DNA of 64,000 bases, from assembly GCA_903884005.1 (NCBI GenBank), contig CAISDA010000040.1, positions 65,539 through 129,538 of the forward strand, written 5' to 3'. The notes beneath the pieces were generated by a model. That model searched no databases and was not told where the DNA came from. It was given only the letters and a program-made list of their open reading frames with translations. A program made the translations under genes and the position numbers. The stretch comes from an uncultured Ignavibacteriota bacterium (GTDB lineage Bacteria; Bacteroidota; Ignavibacteria; UBA10030; UBA8401). Of the stretch, positions 17,798 to 26,816 are shown one piece after another; positions within the stretch are counted from its first letter, which is position 1; each line of letters opens with the position of its first letter.

Positions 17798-18757
17798 TTA
17801 GAGTTGAAGCAAATGCAGTGCGAAGCCGCCGATCTCCTGTTCAAGATACACAGCGGCGAGCTTTCCGTTCTTGTGCGTTTGTGACTCGTGTAGAATTTTG
17901 TAGCCTTTGCGTTCCAGGTGACTGATGGCGCGGTCAATGAAGTTGGTGCCGATGGCAATGTGGCCGTGCACGCCGAGATATTTTTTCTTCGTCACTTCGA
18001 ATTGCGTGCCGACAAAATTGGACGACGTGCCTTCTTTGACAGGCGCGCCCAGAAGCGCAGACAATTCCCCGGCTATGCTCAGTGATTCGTCGGCAGAGCC
18101 GCCGTTGATGCCGACGTGCCGCAGCTCGAACCCCAGCAGCGTCTTGACAGCCTGTTCGGTGATCGATGTGATCTGGGCGAACTGTTTGTTGGCGATCATC
18201 TCCGTTTTCACCATCCAGCTGCCACCGCACGCCAGGACTTTGGGAAACGAAAGATACGAGAGAATATTCTTCTCGTCGATGCCGCCTGTCGGGATGAATC
18301 GCAACGAGCCGTACGGCGCGCTCAAGGCTCGAAGGAACGGGAGTCCGCCCGCCTGCTCGGCAGGAAAAAATTTTACGACCTCGAGCCCGAATTCCAGCGC
18401 GCGTTCAATATCGGATGGTGTGGCGATGCCCGGCGTGACGGGAATATTGTTCGTCACGCAATAGTCGACCGTCTTCGGATTGAGCCCGGGGGAGATGATA
18501 TATTTCGCGCCGCAATCCACCGCCGCTTTTACCTGGTCAATCGTCAGCACGGTCCCGGCGCCGAGTGCCATGTCGGGAAATTTTTTTGCAATGCGGGCGA
18601 TGGCGTCCTTCGCGGCAGCCGTGCGGAATGTCACCTCCGCGCACGGCAGTCCTCCGTCGATCAGCGCCTGTGCAAGGGGCTCTGCATCGTTGGCATCCTC
18701 TATGGCAATGACCGGCACAATGCCGAGCAGTCCAATTTGTTCAAGAACAGTGTGCAT
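17798..18757 (-). CDS. eda: KDPG/KHG aldolase fused to a C-terminal VOC (glyoxalase-like) domain
   Basis: 319 residues. Residues 1-205 are a class I KDPG aldolase: IPVIAIEDA-type start (GIVPVIAI), catalytic-site Glu in CAEVTFRTAA, ALGAGTVLT, ISPGLNP, Schiff-base Lys in VVKFFPAE, and phosphate-binding FIPTGGI. Residues about 213-319 form a second domain with VOC-type features (LRHVGINGGS, HGHIAIGTNFIDRAISHLE, AVYLEQEIGGFALHL). The enzyme splits KDPG to pyruvate and glyceraldehyde 3-phosphate. The VOC part may be structural or act on a related sugar acid; that is unproven. GAGGATGAGAA precedes the ATG. It lies downstream of kduD in the uronate cluster. Confidence 0.9.
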   Translation of the reverse strand: MHTVLEQIGLLGIVPVIAIEDANDAEPLAQALIDGGLPCAEVTFRTAAAKDAIARIAKKFPDMALGAGTVLTIDQVKAAVDCGAKYIISPGLNPKTVDYCVTNNIPVTPGIATPSDIERALEFGLEVVKFFPAEQAGGLPFLRALSAPYGSLRFIPTGGIDEKNILSYLSFPKVLACGGSWMVKTEMIANKQFAQITSITEQAVKTLLGFELRHVGINGGSADESLSIAGELSALLGAPVKEGTSSNFVGTQFEVTKKKYLGVHGHIAIGTNFIDRAISHLERKGYKILHESQTHKNGKLAAVYLEQEIGGFALHLLQL

Positions 18758-18957
18758 TTCTCATCCTCATCAATGATTAGCGTAATAGACTTAAGCTGAA
18801 TTCGAGCATCCAATTCCCTTTGCACTTCGTGCCGACATGAATTCCGGTGTGAGCCACGTGCACCATGACCGCACTCGTGGAAGCCGAGTGCCGTCTCGTG
18901 CGCCGTACCTGCGCACGAAGAGAAAGACATGCAGTTGAAGCACGACGACGTGCGGCA

Positions 18958-19716
18958 TTACCGGGCGAGCCATCCGCCGTCGACGACAAGCACGTGGCCG
19001 TTGACGTAATCCGATGCGGGCGAAGCGAGGAACACCGCGACACCCTGCAGGTCTGACGGGAGTCCCCAGCGGCCGGCGGGGATGCGGCTGAGTATCGACT
19101 TTTCTCGCTGTTCATCTTCACGGATGGCCTTCGTGTTGTTCGTGGCCATATATCCCGGTGCAATGGCGTTGATGGTGATCCCCTTCGATGCCCATTCATT
19201 GGCCAGCGCCTTGGTGATCTGTGCGACGGCACCCTTGCTCGCCGAATAGGAAGGCACGATGATCCCGCCCTGGAACGCCAGGAGCGATGCGATGTTGATG
19301 ATCTTGCCGTAGCCGCGCGTCATCATGTCCTTGGCGACCGCCTGGCTCAGGAAGAACACGGTCTTTGCATTCAAGGTCATGACATCGTCCCAGTCTTTTT
19401 CCGAGAATTCGATCGCGGGCGTTCTGCGTATGATGCCGGCGTTGTTCACGAGAATATCGATACGGCCGAAGGTGGCGATAGTTTTTTCGACAACCATCGG
19501 GATGGACTCCATCTTCATCAGATCGGCTTCCATGGTGATCGCGCGGCGTCCCAGTTTTTCGATCATGACCTGTGTTTCGATCGATGTGACATGGTCTACC
19601 AGAGCGATATCGGCACCGGCTGCGGCCAAACCGAGGGCCATGCCCTGTCCGAGTCCGGTGCTGCCGCCGGTGACGAGCGCGACTTTACCGGTTAAATTGA
19701 AAAGTTGTGAGTCCAT
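18958..19716 (-). CDS. kduD: KduD-type SDR (2-dehydro-3-deoxy-D-gluconate 5-dehydrogenase)
   Basis: 252 residues of a classical SDR: cofactor motif TGGSTGLGQG (17-26), NNAG (about 93), catalytic Ser in IINIASLLAFQGG, YSASK active site, and PG motif IAPGYMATNNT. The sequence IRRTPAIEFSEKDWDDV is typical of KduD. In pectin breakdown KduD reduces 2,5-diketo-3-deoxygluconate to KDG using NADH. No kduI isomerase is seen in this window, so its exact substrate here is open. AAGGCGG ribosome site. The 200 bp downstream, before the aldolase gene, hold no recognisable gene. Confidence 0.85.
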   Translation of the reverse strand: MDSQLFNLTGKVALVTGGSTGLGQGMALGLAAAGADIALVDHVTSIETQVMIEKLGRRAITMEADLMKMESIPMVVEKTIATFGRIDILVNNAGIIRRTPAIEFSEKDWDDVMTLNAKTVFFLSQAVAKDMMTRGYGKIINIASLLAFQGGIIVPSYSASKGAVAQITKALANEWASKGITINAIAPGYMATNNTKAIREDEQREKSILSRIPAGRWGLPSDLQGVAVFLASPASDYVNGHVLVVDGGWLAR

Positions 19717-19776
19717 TGTTTCCGCCTTTGTTGTGTAGTGGTTTGGTGTTGTTATTATACTCTGTTGTCATGGTCA

Positions 19777-20127
19777 TCACGCATTCACAAAATCCTGGCG
19801 CATGGGCGTGAACACATCGAGCAGGAGCCCGTCCTCCAGTGCTGTGACTCCGTGTTCCAATTCGGGAGCAACATAATAGAAATCGCCGGCTGTGAGAACC
19901 TGTTTGTTCCCATCAATCGACACCTCGAACGATCCCGTCTGCACGTACGAGATCTGCACATGGGGATGTTTATGCAGATACCCGACAGATCCTTTTTTAA
20001 AGTCGACGAGCACCGTCATGAGTTGATCGCCATACGATGTGACCTTACGGCGAACGCCTTCGGCGACTGCTTCCCATTGTATTTGGGCCGTTTCAACAAA
20101 TGCCTGATTTTTTTCGAGTGCCATCAT
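19777..20127 (-). CDS. kdgF: KdgF-like cupin (unsaturated uronate linearising enzyme)
   Basis: 116 residues forming one cupin barrel. Metal ligands are visible in the first motif GYLHKHPHVQISYVQTGSFE (His, His, Gln) and the second motif GDFYYVAPELEHGV (His). The sequence WEAVAEGVRRKVTSYGDQLM and the end LLDVFTPMRQDF closely match what I know of KdgF. KdgF converts 4,5-unsaturated monouronates from pectin or alginate to the linear ketouronate. GGAGGACA precedes the ATG. It is flanked by kduD and the hexuronate-type transporter, which supports the assignment. Confidence 0.88.
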   Translation of the reverse strand: MMALEKNQAFVETAQIQWEAVAEGVRRKVTSYGDQLMTVLVDFKKGSVGYLHKHPHVQISYVQTGSFEVSIDGNKQVLTAGDFYYVAPELEHGVTALEDGLLLDVFTPMRQDFVNA

Positions 20128-20203
20128 TGTCCTCCAATATACGTGATAGTGATATAAAAATATATAGTAAACGGTAAAGTAAATTAAAATTCTTTACATA
20201 CTG

Positions 20204-21502
20204 TTATCGGCTGCCATTGGCTGTTTCCATATCCAGGCGGCGTATCTTCCCGCCAAAATAGAATACGGCCCCGACCCCCAGCGGCACGAGTATTGCCCCC
20301 ATAATAAAGACCGGCACGTAACTGATCCTGCTCAGGAACGGGATGAGCCATGTGGAAAATACCAGGACACCGCACACGGCGCTCATTCCGCCCACGCCGG
20401 CGAGCGTGCCGACCGATCTGCCCGAAAATAAATCGCTCGGGAGCGTTTGTATGTTGTTGATCATGATTTGAAATCCGCAGAGCACGAGAGCCATGAGCAG
20501 CACCGCGCTCTCGGGCGTCGATGCGAATACAGTCAGTATGAACGCCGGCAATGTGATCGCCCCGCCGATGAGAATGGCGCGCTTGCGGGCTTTGTCGACA
20601 CTCCACCCCTGCTGAATTTTATGTCCCGAATACCATCCTCCGCTGATGCTTCCGATCGCCGCGCCGAGGAACGGAACCCAGGCGAACATGCCGATATGCT
20701 TGATGTCGAATCCGAACGCTTCGGCCAGATAAATGGGAAGCCAGTTTACAAAAAACCACCAGATCGGATCGAGAAAAAATCTGGACACGATCACAGACCA
20801 GCTTTCTTTGTGGCGCAGCAATTCCTTCACCGTGAGCGTGCGCGCTCCGGGACTCGCGCTGAGCGACGGGCCGCTGTGGATATAGGCGCGTTCTTCCTCG
20901 GTGATCCAGGGATGCCGGTCGGGTGTTGTCTTATAGATGATGAGCCACGGTATGAGCCAGAGAAAACCAAGCATGCCGACGACGAAGAAGGTTGCCTTCC
21001 ACCCAAGCATCAAATATAAAAATGCGATTGACGGCGCAGAGATGACCGCGCCGAGCGACGCGCCCGCGTTGAAGATGCCCTGCGCCAATGCCCGTTCGTT
21101 TACCGGGAACCATTCGGCGTTCGCCTTTGTGGCGCCGGGCCAGTTGCCCGCCTCGCTGAGTCCGAGCAATCCCCGGAAGAAGGAATAACTCACAATCGAG
21201 CGGGCAAGCCCGTGCATTGCGCACGCAAACGACCACACGGCGATCGAAAGGAGAAAACCGATCCGCGTTCCCAGCCAGTCGAACAGCCGTCCGGAGATCG
21301 CCTGGCCAAGGGCATACGCGATCATGAAGACCGACACGATCGTCGCGTAATCGTCCTTTGTCAGGTCCAATTCTTTCGAGATGGACGGCCACATCACGGC
21401 AAGCGATGTCCTGTCTATGTAGTTGATCACCGTTGCGGCTGCGATCAAGCCGACCATCCACCATCGCAATCCATGTATTTTTTTCATACGAAGCGTCATC
21501 AT
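20204..21502 (-). CDS. MFS transporter of the anion:cation symporter (hexuronate, ExuT-like) family
   Basis: 432 residues with about 12 hydrophobic segments. Family motifs are INYIDRTSLAVMWPSI after the first helix, GRLFDWLGTRIGF (the loop 2-3 MFS signature), SEAGNWPGATKANAEWFP and GAVISAPSIAFLY. This NWPG/EWFP pattern is characteristic of ACS-family hexuronate and galactonate importers. It probably brings unsaturated or linear uronates through the inner membrane by proton symport. Genes for uronate processing lie on both sides in the same orientation. Confidence 0.88.
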   Translation of the reverse strand: MMTLRMKKIHGLRWWMVGLIAAATVINYIDRTSLAVMWPSISKELDLTKDDYATIVSVFMIAYALGQAISGRLFDWLGTRIGFLLSIAVWSFACAMHGLARSIVSYSFFRGLLGLSEAGNWPGATKANAEWFPVNERALAQGIFNAGASLGAVISAPSIAFLYLMLGWKATFFVVGMLGFLWLIPWLIIYKTTPDRHPWITEEERAYIHSGPSLSASPGARTLTVKELLRHKESWSVIVSRFFLDPIWWFFVNWLPIYLAEAFGFDIKHIGMFAWVPFLGAAIGSISGGWYSGHKIQQGWSVDKARKRAILIGGAITLPAFILTVFASTPESAVLLMALVLCGFQIMINNIQTLPSDLFSGRSVGTLAGVGGMSAVCGVLVFSTWLIPFLSRISYVPVFIMGAILVPLGVGAVFYFGGKIRRLDMETANGSR

Positions 21503-21535
21503 GAAGGGGGAAAAAAAATGTACCCGCTCTGTGAA

Positions 21536-23734
21536 TTATTTTTTCAGCGCCGCATTTCCCGTCCAGGTATACACCGTGTCGTGCGCGGCGATGGTATGGC
21601 GCGCCGTGGCGGAGGCCGCACGGTGTGTCACCATCATCACCCAGTGAAGGCCGCCCTTCCCTGTAATATCCACGACGGTGCCTTCGGACGTCGACGCGGC
21701 GACACGCACGCCGGTCATATTCGGGTAGGCGTCTTCGGATATTTCCATCGTGCCGTCCCACACCCCGTGCGGCTCGAGCACGCTCGCAAATGTTGCCGTG
21801 GGACCATGCGTGCGCAGCATCACGCCGGGATCGTGGCGTAGATTGAAATTGGGATCGTTCGCTCCGATCCGCGTGCAATACACCGTCGTGTTCGAATCTG
21901 CCGCGCTCAAAAGCGAATAGTACCGCGCGCCCGCAAGCCAGGAGATGCGCACCGTTCCCGATGCCGTTCCTTCGGCCTCGTTCCACAGATGCTGATACCC
22001 GTTCGATGTCCCCATCGGGTGCTGCTCCGTATCGTGTGCCTTCAGCGACACATTGGTGCCGATCAACTGCCCCAGATAATAGAACGGCAGGTCGTATTGG
22101 TGCTCGGCGGCGGAGACGATCCGGACAATGTCGATGACGACCGGCTTGCGCAAACGCGTGTCCGTTACCATTGCCATCGTGCGCTGCATCCACACGCCGC
22201 TCGTCGATCCGGAATCGACGGCGCTCATGATCTGGAAGGCGGGATCCTCGGTGGAGAAAAAATGGCGCACGGCGGAATGCTCGTCGGCGGCATCCTGATT
22301 CGCATCGTGCTGGCTCCGCTCATCCACCGTGACTGTGTTGTGCGCGATCGTCTGGCGCGCATACGATTGTGTCTCGGGCAAATATCGTCCCCCGAATTTC
22401 TGTTCCACATTGAGGAAACGCGCGGCGCCGTAGTCCTGGACGATGTCCCGGTTCTGATCGTAGAAGACAAACGTGAGTGCGTCGAAGTGCCCGTGTTCTT
22501 TGCCGTGCCCGGCGTATTTCATGAGCAGCGTTTCCTGGTCTTCATTGATGCCCGAGCGGAGAATGCCGATGCCTCCGCGTTCGCCGTCGGGACCGTCGGT
22601 GAATTCGACGCTCGCGTACGGAAACATCACCGCAGACCCGGATGCTGACAACGCCCGTGCAATGGTCAATCCCGCACCGCTTATCATCACGCTCTTCTGA
22701 CGCCGTGCGATGCCCAGCAGCGCCGGGTCGGCCCCGTACTGCCGGAACGCCATATCCAGGGCGATGACGAATTCAGGCGTTTCATACGTCTTCTCTTTCA
22801 ACGCATCGTTGATAGGGAAAAATTGACCCGAGGACGTTGTCAGCTGGATTCCGCAGTACACCGCTTTCTTCAGCAGCCGATCGCGATACTCGAATATGTG
22901 CAGCTCCGGCTGATTGTTCTCAACAGCCTGCGCAAAAAGATAGAACGGCTCCATTGCATAGCGCATGTAATACGGTCCCTCGAGGTAGAATCCGTCGGGT
23001 GAAAACAGCAGATCCAACTGTCGGAAGAATCCACCGGTCTTGTCCTTCCGTGTTCCGTAGAGCGCGAGATCGACCAAGGACTGATCGCGCATCGCATAGC
23101 CGAGCATCCCCACCGCCGCCGCCGTCCATGTGCCATGGTTATGAATGCGGTCGAGCTCGCGGGCATGATCCACAGAAAAGAACGTTGCCATGGGGCGCAG
23201 CAGCTGCGATTCAATGGTGGCGCGTTCGTGTGCGGGGATCCACTCGTACACGCAGTCGTACGCCTGAGCAACATTCACGAGCCAGACGGCTTCGTTCAGC
23301 GTCTGCCAGAACAAGCGGCCGGGTGCGGGTCCATTGCCTGCCGGATGATTGCCGAGCGTCGGATATACCATGGCATAGCGCAAGAGCATGGTGCGGACGA
23401 AGGATGCGTAGCGCGCCTCGCCGGTGATGCTATAGAGAAGTCCGGCGCCATACATATCCTTATAGTTCTGCTTGTGGCGGCCGTGCGTGTACCCGGCGGC
23501 ATCGACTGGTATTGGAACGTCGATTGGTTGTGCGATCGCTTTGTCGACGGATGATTTCAGCTCGTTGTACTGGGCGTCGAAGAGCGGGTATCTGCCGAGG
23601 CTCGCCCGGATGAGGGCGGCATCGCGCGTGGTGAGCACTATGTTCGGGTGCGCAACAGGGATGCCGGCGACGGCGGCGCCTGCGGCCATGCAGGAGCACA
23701 CGATAAGCAAGACGAGATAAACAAAAGTCTTCAT
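21536..23734 (-). CDS. Heparinase II/III-like alginate lyase, probable PL17 oligo-alginate lyase
   Basis: 732 residues from MKTFVYLVLLIVCSC, which gives a signal peptide (a lipobox at SC is possible); the frame extends 14 codons upstream without support. An all-helical toroid domain fills about 30-370 with RIHNHGTWTAAAVGML (Asn-His active-site pair) and LEGPYYMRYA (Tyr candidate). A heparinase II/III-type beta domain follows (GKEHGHFDALTFVFYD, ARQTIAHNTVTVDE). These match PL17 exo-type oligo-alginate lyases, which release unsaturated uronate. Close relatives act on other uronic acid polymers, so substrate rests partly on the cluster: KdgF, DEH-type reductase, KdgK and KDPG aldolase. Confidence 0.85.
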   Translation of the reverse strand: MKTFVYLVLLIVCSCMAAGAAVAGIPVAHPNIVLTTRDAALIRASLGRYPLFDAQYNELKSSVDKAIAQPIDVPIPVDAAGYTHGRHKQNYKDMYGAGLLYSITGEARYASFVRTMLLRYAMVYPTLGNHPAGNGPAPGRLFWQTLNEAVWLVNVAQAYDCVYEWIPAHERATIESQLLRPMATFFSVDHARELDRIHNHGTWTAAAVGMLGYAMRDQSLVDLALYGTRKDKTGGFFRQLDLLFSPDGFYLEGPYYMRYAMEPFYLFAQAVENNQPELHIFEYRDRLLKKAVYCGIQLTTSSGQFFPINDALKEKTYETPEFVIALDMAFRQYGADPALLGIARRQKSVMISGAGLTIARALSASGSAVMFPYASVEFTDGPDGERGGIGILRSGINEDQETLLMKYAGHGKEHGHFDALTFVFYDQNRDIVQDYGAARFLNVEQKFGGRYLPETQSYARQTIAHNTVTVDERSQHDANQDAADEHSAVRHFFSTEDPAFQIMSAVDSGSTSGVWMQRTMAMVTDTRLRKPVVIDIVRIVSAAEHQYDLPFYYLGQLIGTNVSLKAHDTEQHPMGTSNGYQHLWNEAEGTASGTVRISWLAGARYYSLLSAADSNTTVYCTRIGANDPNFNLRHDPGVMLRTHGPTATFASVLEPHGVWDGTMEISEDAYPNMTGVRVAASTSEGTVVDITGKGGLHWVMMVTHRAASATARHTIAAHDTVYTWTGNAALKK

Positions 23735-23822
23735 ACGATCACTGATACCATCTATGGGTGAAACATACGTGCGCACAGCGCATGCACCTCTATTTTACTT
23801 CAGCGCACGGCTCGCATCTTCA

Positions 23823-24578
23823 TTAGGAAAAGAATATTCCGCCGTTGATCTCAACCGCTTCGCCGTTGATGAACGATGCGCTGTTGGACGCGAGGAACAC
23901 GGCGAGTTCTGCAACCTCGCGCGCTTCGCCTTCTCGTCCGAGCGGAGTCATCGAGGCAACCCTTTCGCGCACTTCCGGCTTCGTGAATGTGTTATGGAAC
24001 GTCGTGTTGATCATGCCCGGAGAAACGGCGTTGACGCGTATCCTTCGCGGCGCCAATTCTTTGGCAAGCCCGCGCGTGAAGTTCAGCACCCCGGCCTTCG
24101 CCGTGGCATACGCCATGGCGCCCGGTCCGCCGCCGTCGCGCGCCGCCTGCGACGAAAAATTAACGATAGCACCGCCGTCTGCCATCAGCGGGAGAGCGGA
24201 TTTGGTCATGAGAAAGACCGATGTGAGATTCAACCGGATCACAAGTTCCCAAAATGCCTCGTCCATCTCATCTATTTTTTTCCGCGCGACGAGTCCGCCT
24301 GCCACGTTGATGAGTATGTTGATCTTGCCTCCGAATGCGTCCACAGCCGCCTGTGCGATGCGGTCGGTGTCCGCGCTCTTTGTGACATCACCCTGCACCG
24401 CCACGGCTTTTCCTCCTTCGGATGTGATCGCCGCAATTGTAGACTCGGCGTCGGCGGGATTATGGAAATAATTGACGAGAACGCTCGCGCCCTGGCGCGC
24501 CAGCTGTAAAGAAATAGCACGCCCAATATCCCGTGCACCGCCTGTAACCACTGCTATACTGCCATTCAGCTCTATCAT
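23823..24578 (-). CDS. SDR oxidoreductase, probable DEH (4-deoxy-5-hexosulose uronate) reductase
   Basis: 251 residues. Classical SDR: TGGARDIGRAIS cofactor site, NVAGG, IVNFSSQAARDGGG with catalytic Ser, YATAK active site, VSPGMINTTFHNTF. AAGGAG ribosome site. It resembles the NAD(P)H-dependent reductases that turn the alginate monomer DEH into KDG, and it is immediately upstream of the PL17-like gene. That makes it the first gene of the cluster. Generic 3-oxoacyl-ACP reductases share most of these motifs, so the substrate is an inference from position. Confidence 0.8.
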   Translation of the reverse strand: MIELNGSIAVVTGGARDIGRAISLQLARQGASVLVNYFHNPADAESTIAAITSEGGKAVAVQGDVTKSADTDRIAQAAVDAFGGKINILINVAGGLVARKKIDEMDEAFWELVIRLNLTSVFLMTKSALPLMADGGAIVNFSSQAARDGGGPGAMAYATAKAGVLNFTRGLAKELAPRRIRVNAVSPGMINTTFHNTFTKPEVRERVASMTPLGREGEAREVAELAVFLASNSASFINGEAVEINGGIFFS

Positions 24579-24648
24579 GATAACTCCTTAATTTTGAATG
24601 ATGTTATATCGTTTTATGCTGCGCCACGGCAGCGTCTCTGCCCCGTGA

Positions 24649-25275
24649 CTATACAATTGTACGAATCGTCCGGATCCCTCGCGCGACGACGGCAGTGCCG
24701 TTCGTGATATCGACGAGCTGCCGCTCGAACCCGTCCGCGGCGTTCAGCGGGACGAAAATGGAAAAGGTGACAGCCTCCGTATACACCGTGCTGTCGATAA
24801 CAGCCTCCGCCCTGTGCGCCAGCGTCTTCACCGGCGTGATGTAGGTATACTCTACGATAGCCGTGATCTGCTCTACCGGGAGACGAAGCACCGTGCGCGT
24901 TTGAGCGAGCACCGCTTCGGCTGCGTCGTGATATGCCCGGCCGAGCCCGCCCACTCCCAGCTTTGTGCCCCCGAAATACCGTGTCACAATGATGATGACA
25001 TCAGAGAGGTCCCTGGCCTGCAGCGACGAAAATATCTTTATACCCGCGGTGCCGGACGGTTCTCCATCGTCGGAATAATGAAAGAGCGCCCGGTCTTCGC
25101 CTACGGCATACGCGTAGCAGTGATGCGTGGCGTCGAAATGACGTTTGCGAGCAGCCGTGAGCCGCCCTTCGGCCTCCGCTGCCGAATAAATGGAAGAGGC
25201 TTCGGCAATAAATTTCGATCCTTCGACCTTCAGCAGCGATTCTGCCGCGCTGAGGATTGTGTAATAGCTCCCCAT
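24649..25275 (-). CDS. yigZ: YigZ/IMPACT family protein
   Basis: 208 residues from MGSYYTILSAAE. AAGGA lies 5 nt before this ATG; an earlier GTG is less likely. The N-terminal IMPACT domain shows GSKFIAEASSI, HFDATHHCYAYAVG, YSDDGEPSGTAG and IVTRYFGGTKLGVGGL. A C-terminal DUF1949-like ferredoxin-fold domain follows (about 135-208). Proteins of this family are linked to translation regulation but their biochemical role is not settled. It lies just upstream of the uronate cluster in the same direction, yet looks unrelated to it. Confidence 0.9.
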   Translation of the reverse strand: MGSYYTILSAAESLLKVEGSKFIAEASSIYSAAEAEGRLTAARKRHFDATHHCYAYAVGEDRALFHYSDDGEPSGTAGIKIFSSLQARDLSDVIIIVTRYFGGTKLGVGGLGRAYHDAAEAVLAQTRTVLRLPVEQITAIVEYTYITPVKTLAHRAEAVIDSTVYTEAVTFSIFVPLNAADGFERQLVDITNGTAVVARGIRTIRTIV

Positions 25276-25563
25276 GCAATCCTTCGGCACTCTGTGTGTG
25301 TGTCTGGTGTCTTCGGCCGCCTCGTGATGTCCTCACGCTCGTCCCGATGACGTGCATCGTCACCGGATTCAATAATACCATAAATAACAATCGTGCGCAA
25401 TATCCCACGGTTCGCCACACGGATACGGTATAGTTCATTCACCGGGAACAGAATGGCGGCAATACGCGTTGTCATGTGCAGGCCGGGATGGTTTCTTTTA
25501 TGTTGGAATCGTTGATTAAATCCCGTACGTTGCAGTGAACTCTTTAAAAAAGGATACCTTCGA

Positions 25564-26685
25564 ATGAAAATAGGAATCACCTGTTACCCCACCTACGGCG
25601 GCAGCGGTGTCGTTGCGACCGAACTGGGAAAAGCCTTGGCGAAACGCGGTCATCAGATCCACTTCATCAGTTATGCCATGCCCATGCGCCTGACCGGGTT
25701 CGTGGAAAATATTATGTACCACGAAGTCGAGAGCGCTTCCTATCCATTGTTCGAATTTCCGCTTTATACGCTCTCTCTGGCGAGCAAAATGGTCGAGGTG
25801 GCGACGTTCGAACAGCTCGATCTTCTGCATGTGCATTATGCGATTCCCCATGCCACCAGCGCCTATCTTGCAAAACAAATGCTCGGCGACCATAAATTCA
25901 AGATCATCACAACGCTGCACGGCACCGACATCACGCTTGTGGGACTGGAGCCGAGCTTTCTGCCCGTGATGAAATTCAGCATTGAACAAAGCGACGGGGT
26001 CACTGCCGTGAGCCGGTTCCTCCGGGAAAAAACGATCACCAATTACAATATCGACAAAGAGATCGAGGTGATCCCGAACTTTATCGACCCGGATGCCTAC
26101 AAGCGCGTGACGACCAATTGCGTGAAAAAACGTTTTTCGCCGCACGGCGAGAAACTGCTTATGCATGTCTCCAACTTTCGCGCCGTGAAACGTGTCCACG
26201 ATGTCGTCCGCATCTTCGCCCTTGTCCTGCAACGCATTCCCTCCACGCTCGTCTTGATCGGCGACGGGCCGGACCGTTCCTCGTGCGAAAGTCTTTGCCG
26301 CGAATTGGGCATTGCCGACAATGTGAAATTTTTAGGAAAACAGACGGAATTAGCCGACCTGCTCTCGTGCGCCGATCTGTTTTTAATGCCCAGTCAGTCT
26401 GAAAGTTTCGGACTCTCGGCGCTTGAAGCGATGGCGTGTGAAGTGCCCGTAATCTCCAGCAGCGTGGGCGGACTTCCGGAACTTGTGGAACACAATAAAA
26501 CAGGGTACATCGCGGAGATCGGCGATGTGGAACGGATGGCCAAATATGCCGTCGATCTGTTAAACAATCCTGTTAAGCACCAGGCATTCGCCGCCGCCTC
26601 TCGAAAACGCGCCGAGGACCTCTTCAACGAAGAACTCATCGTGTCGCAGTACATCCGGTACTACGAAAAAATACTCGCCCAATAA
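25564..26685 (+). CDS. bshA: BshA, N-acetyl-glucosaminyl L-malate synthase (bacillithiol biosynthesis)
   Basis: 373 residues of a GT4 glycosyltransferase. The N-terminus MKIGITCYPTYGGSGVVATE and the motifs LLHVHYAIPHATSAYLA and LHGTDITLVG are diagnostic of BshA. The GT-B C-terminal domain shows SNFRAVKR, LIGDGPDR, and ESFGLSALEAMACEVPVIS with the E-x7-E nucleotide-sugar motif. It joins GlcNAc to L-malate as the first step of bacillithiol synthesis. No bshB or bshC is in this window. Its last two codons fall in the first unit of a 34-bp tandem array. Confidence 0.93.
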   Translation: MKIGITCYPTYGGSGVVATELGKALAKRGHQIHFISYAMPMRLTGFVENIMYHEVESASYPLFEFPLYTLSLASKMVEVATFEQLDLLHVHYAIPHATSAYLAKQMLGDHKFKIITTLHGTDITLVGLEPSFLPVMKFSIEQSDGVTAVSRFLREKTITNYNIDKEIEVIPNFIDPDAYKRVTTNCVKKRFSPHGEKLLMHVSNFRAVKRVHDVVRIFALVLQRIPSTLVLIGDGPDRSSCESLCRELGIADNVKFLGKQTELADLLSCADLFLMPSQSESFGLSALEAMACEVPVISSSVGGLPELVEHNKTGYIAEIGDVERMAKYAVDLLNNPVKHQAFAAASRKRAEDLFNEELIVSQYIRYYEKILAQ

Positions 26686-26816
26686 TGACGGCGGCTGCAG
26701 GTTTTTCCTCGCCCAATAAAGACGGCGGCTGCAGGTTTTTCCTCGCTCAATAATGACGGCAGCTGCAGGTTTTTCCTCGACCAAAATTTACGGCAGCTGC
26801 AGATTTTTTCTCTCCC
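26681..26816. repeat. Four 34-bp tandem repeats spanning two convergent gene ends
   Basis: Units at 26681-26714, 26715-26748, 26749-26782 and 26783-26816, each with the core ACGGCGGCTGCAGGTTTTTC or a close variant. Unit 1 contains the bshA stop codon and unit 4 the reverse-strand stop and last codons of the PpiC-like gene. Units 2 and 3 lie in the 102-bp gap. Confidence 0.92.

Noticed and set aside
18758-18957. Possible remnant gene between kduD and the aldolase gene
   Set aside because: Short frames exist, including one ending SLSLLR, but none has a ribosome site or recognisable motif.
25276-25563. Possible gene or RNA between yigZ and bshA
   Set aside because: 288 bp examined; no frame with a ribosome site, no clear fold and no repeat was found.
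26681-26816. CRISPR array
   Set aside because: The 34-bp units abut with no unique spacers, and no cas genes are present.
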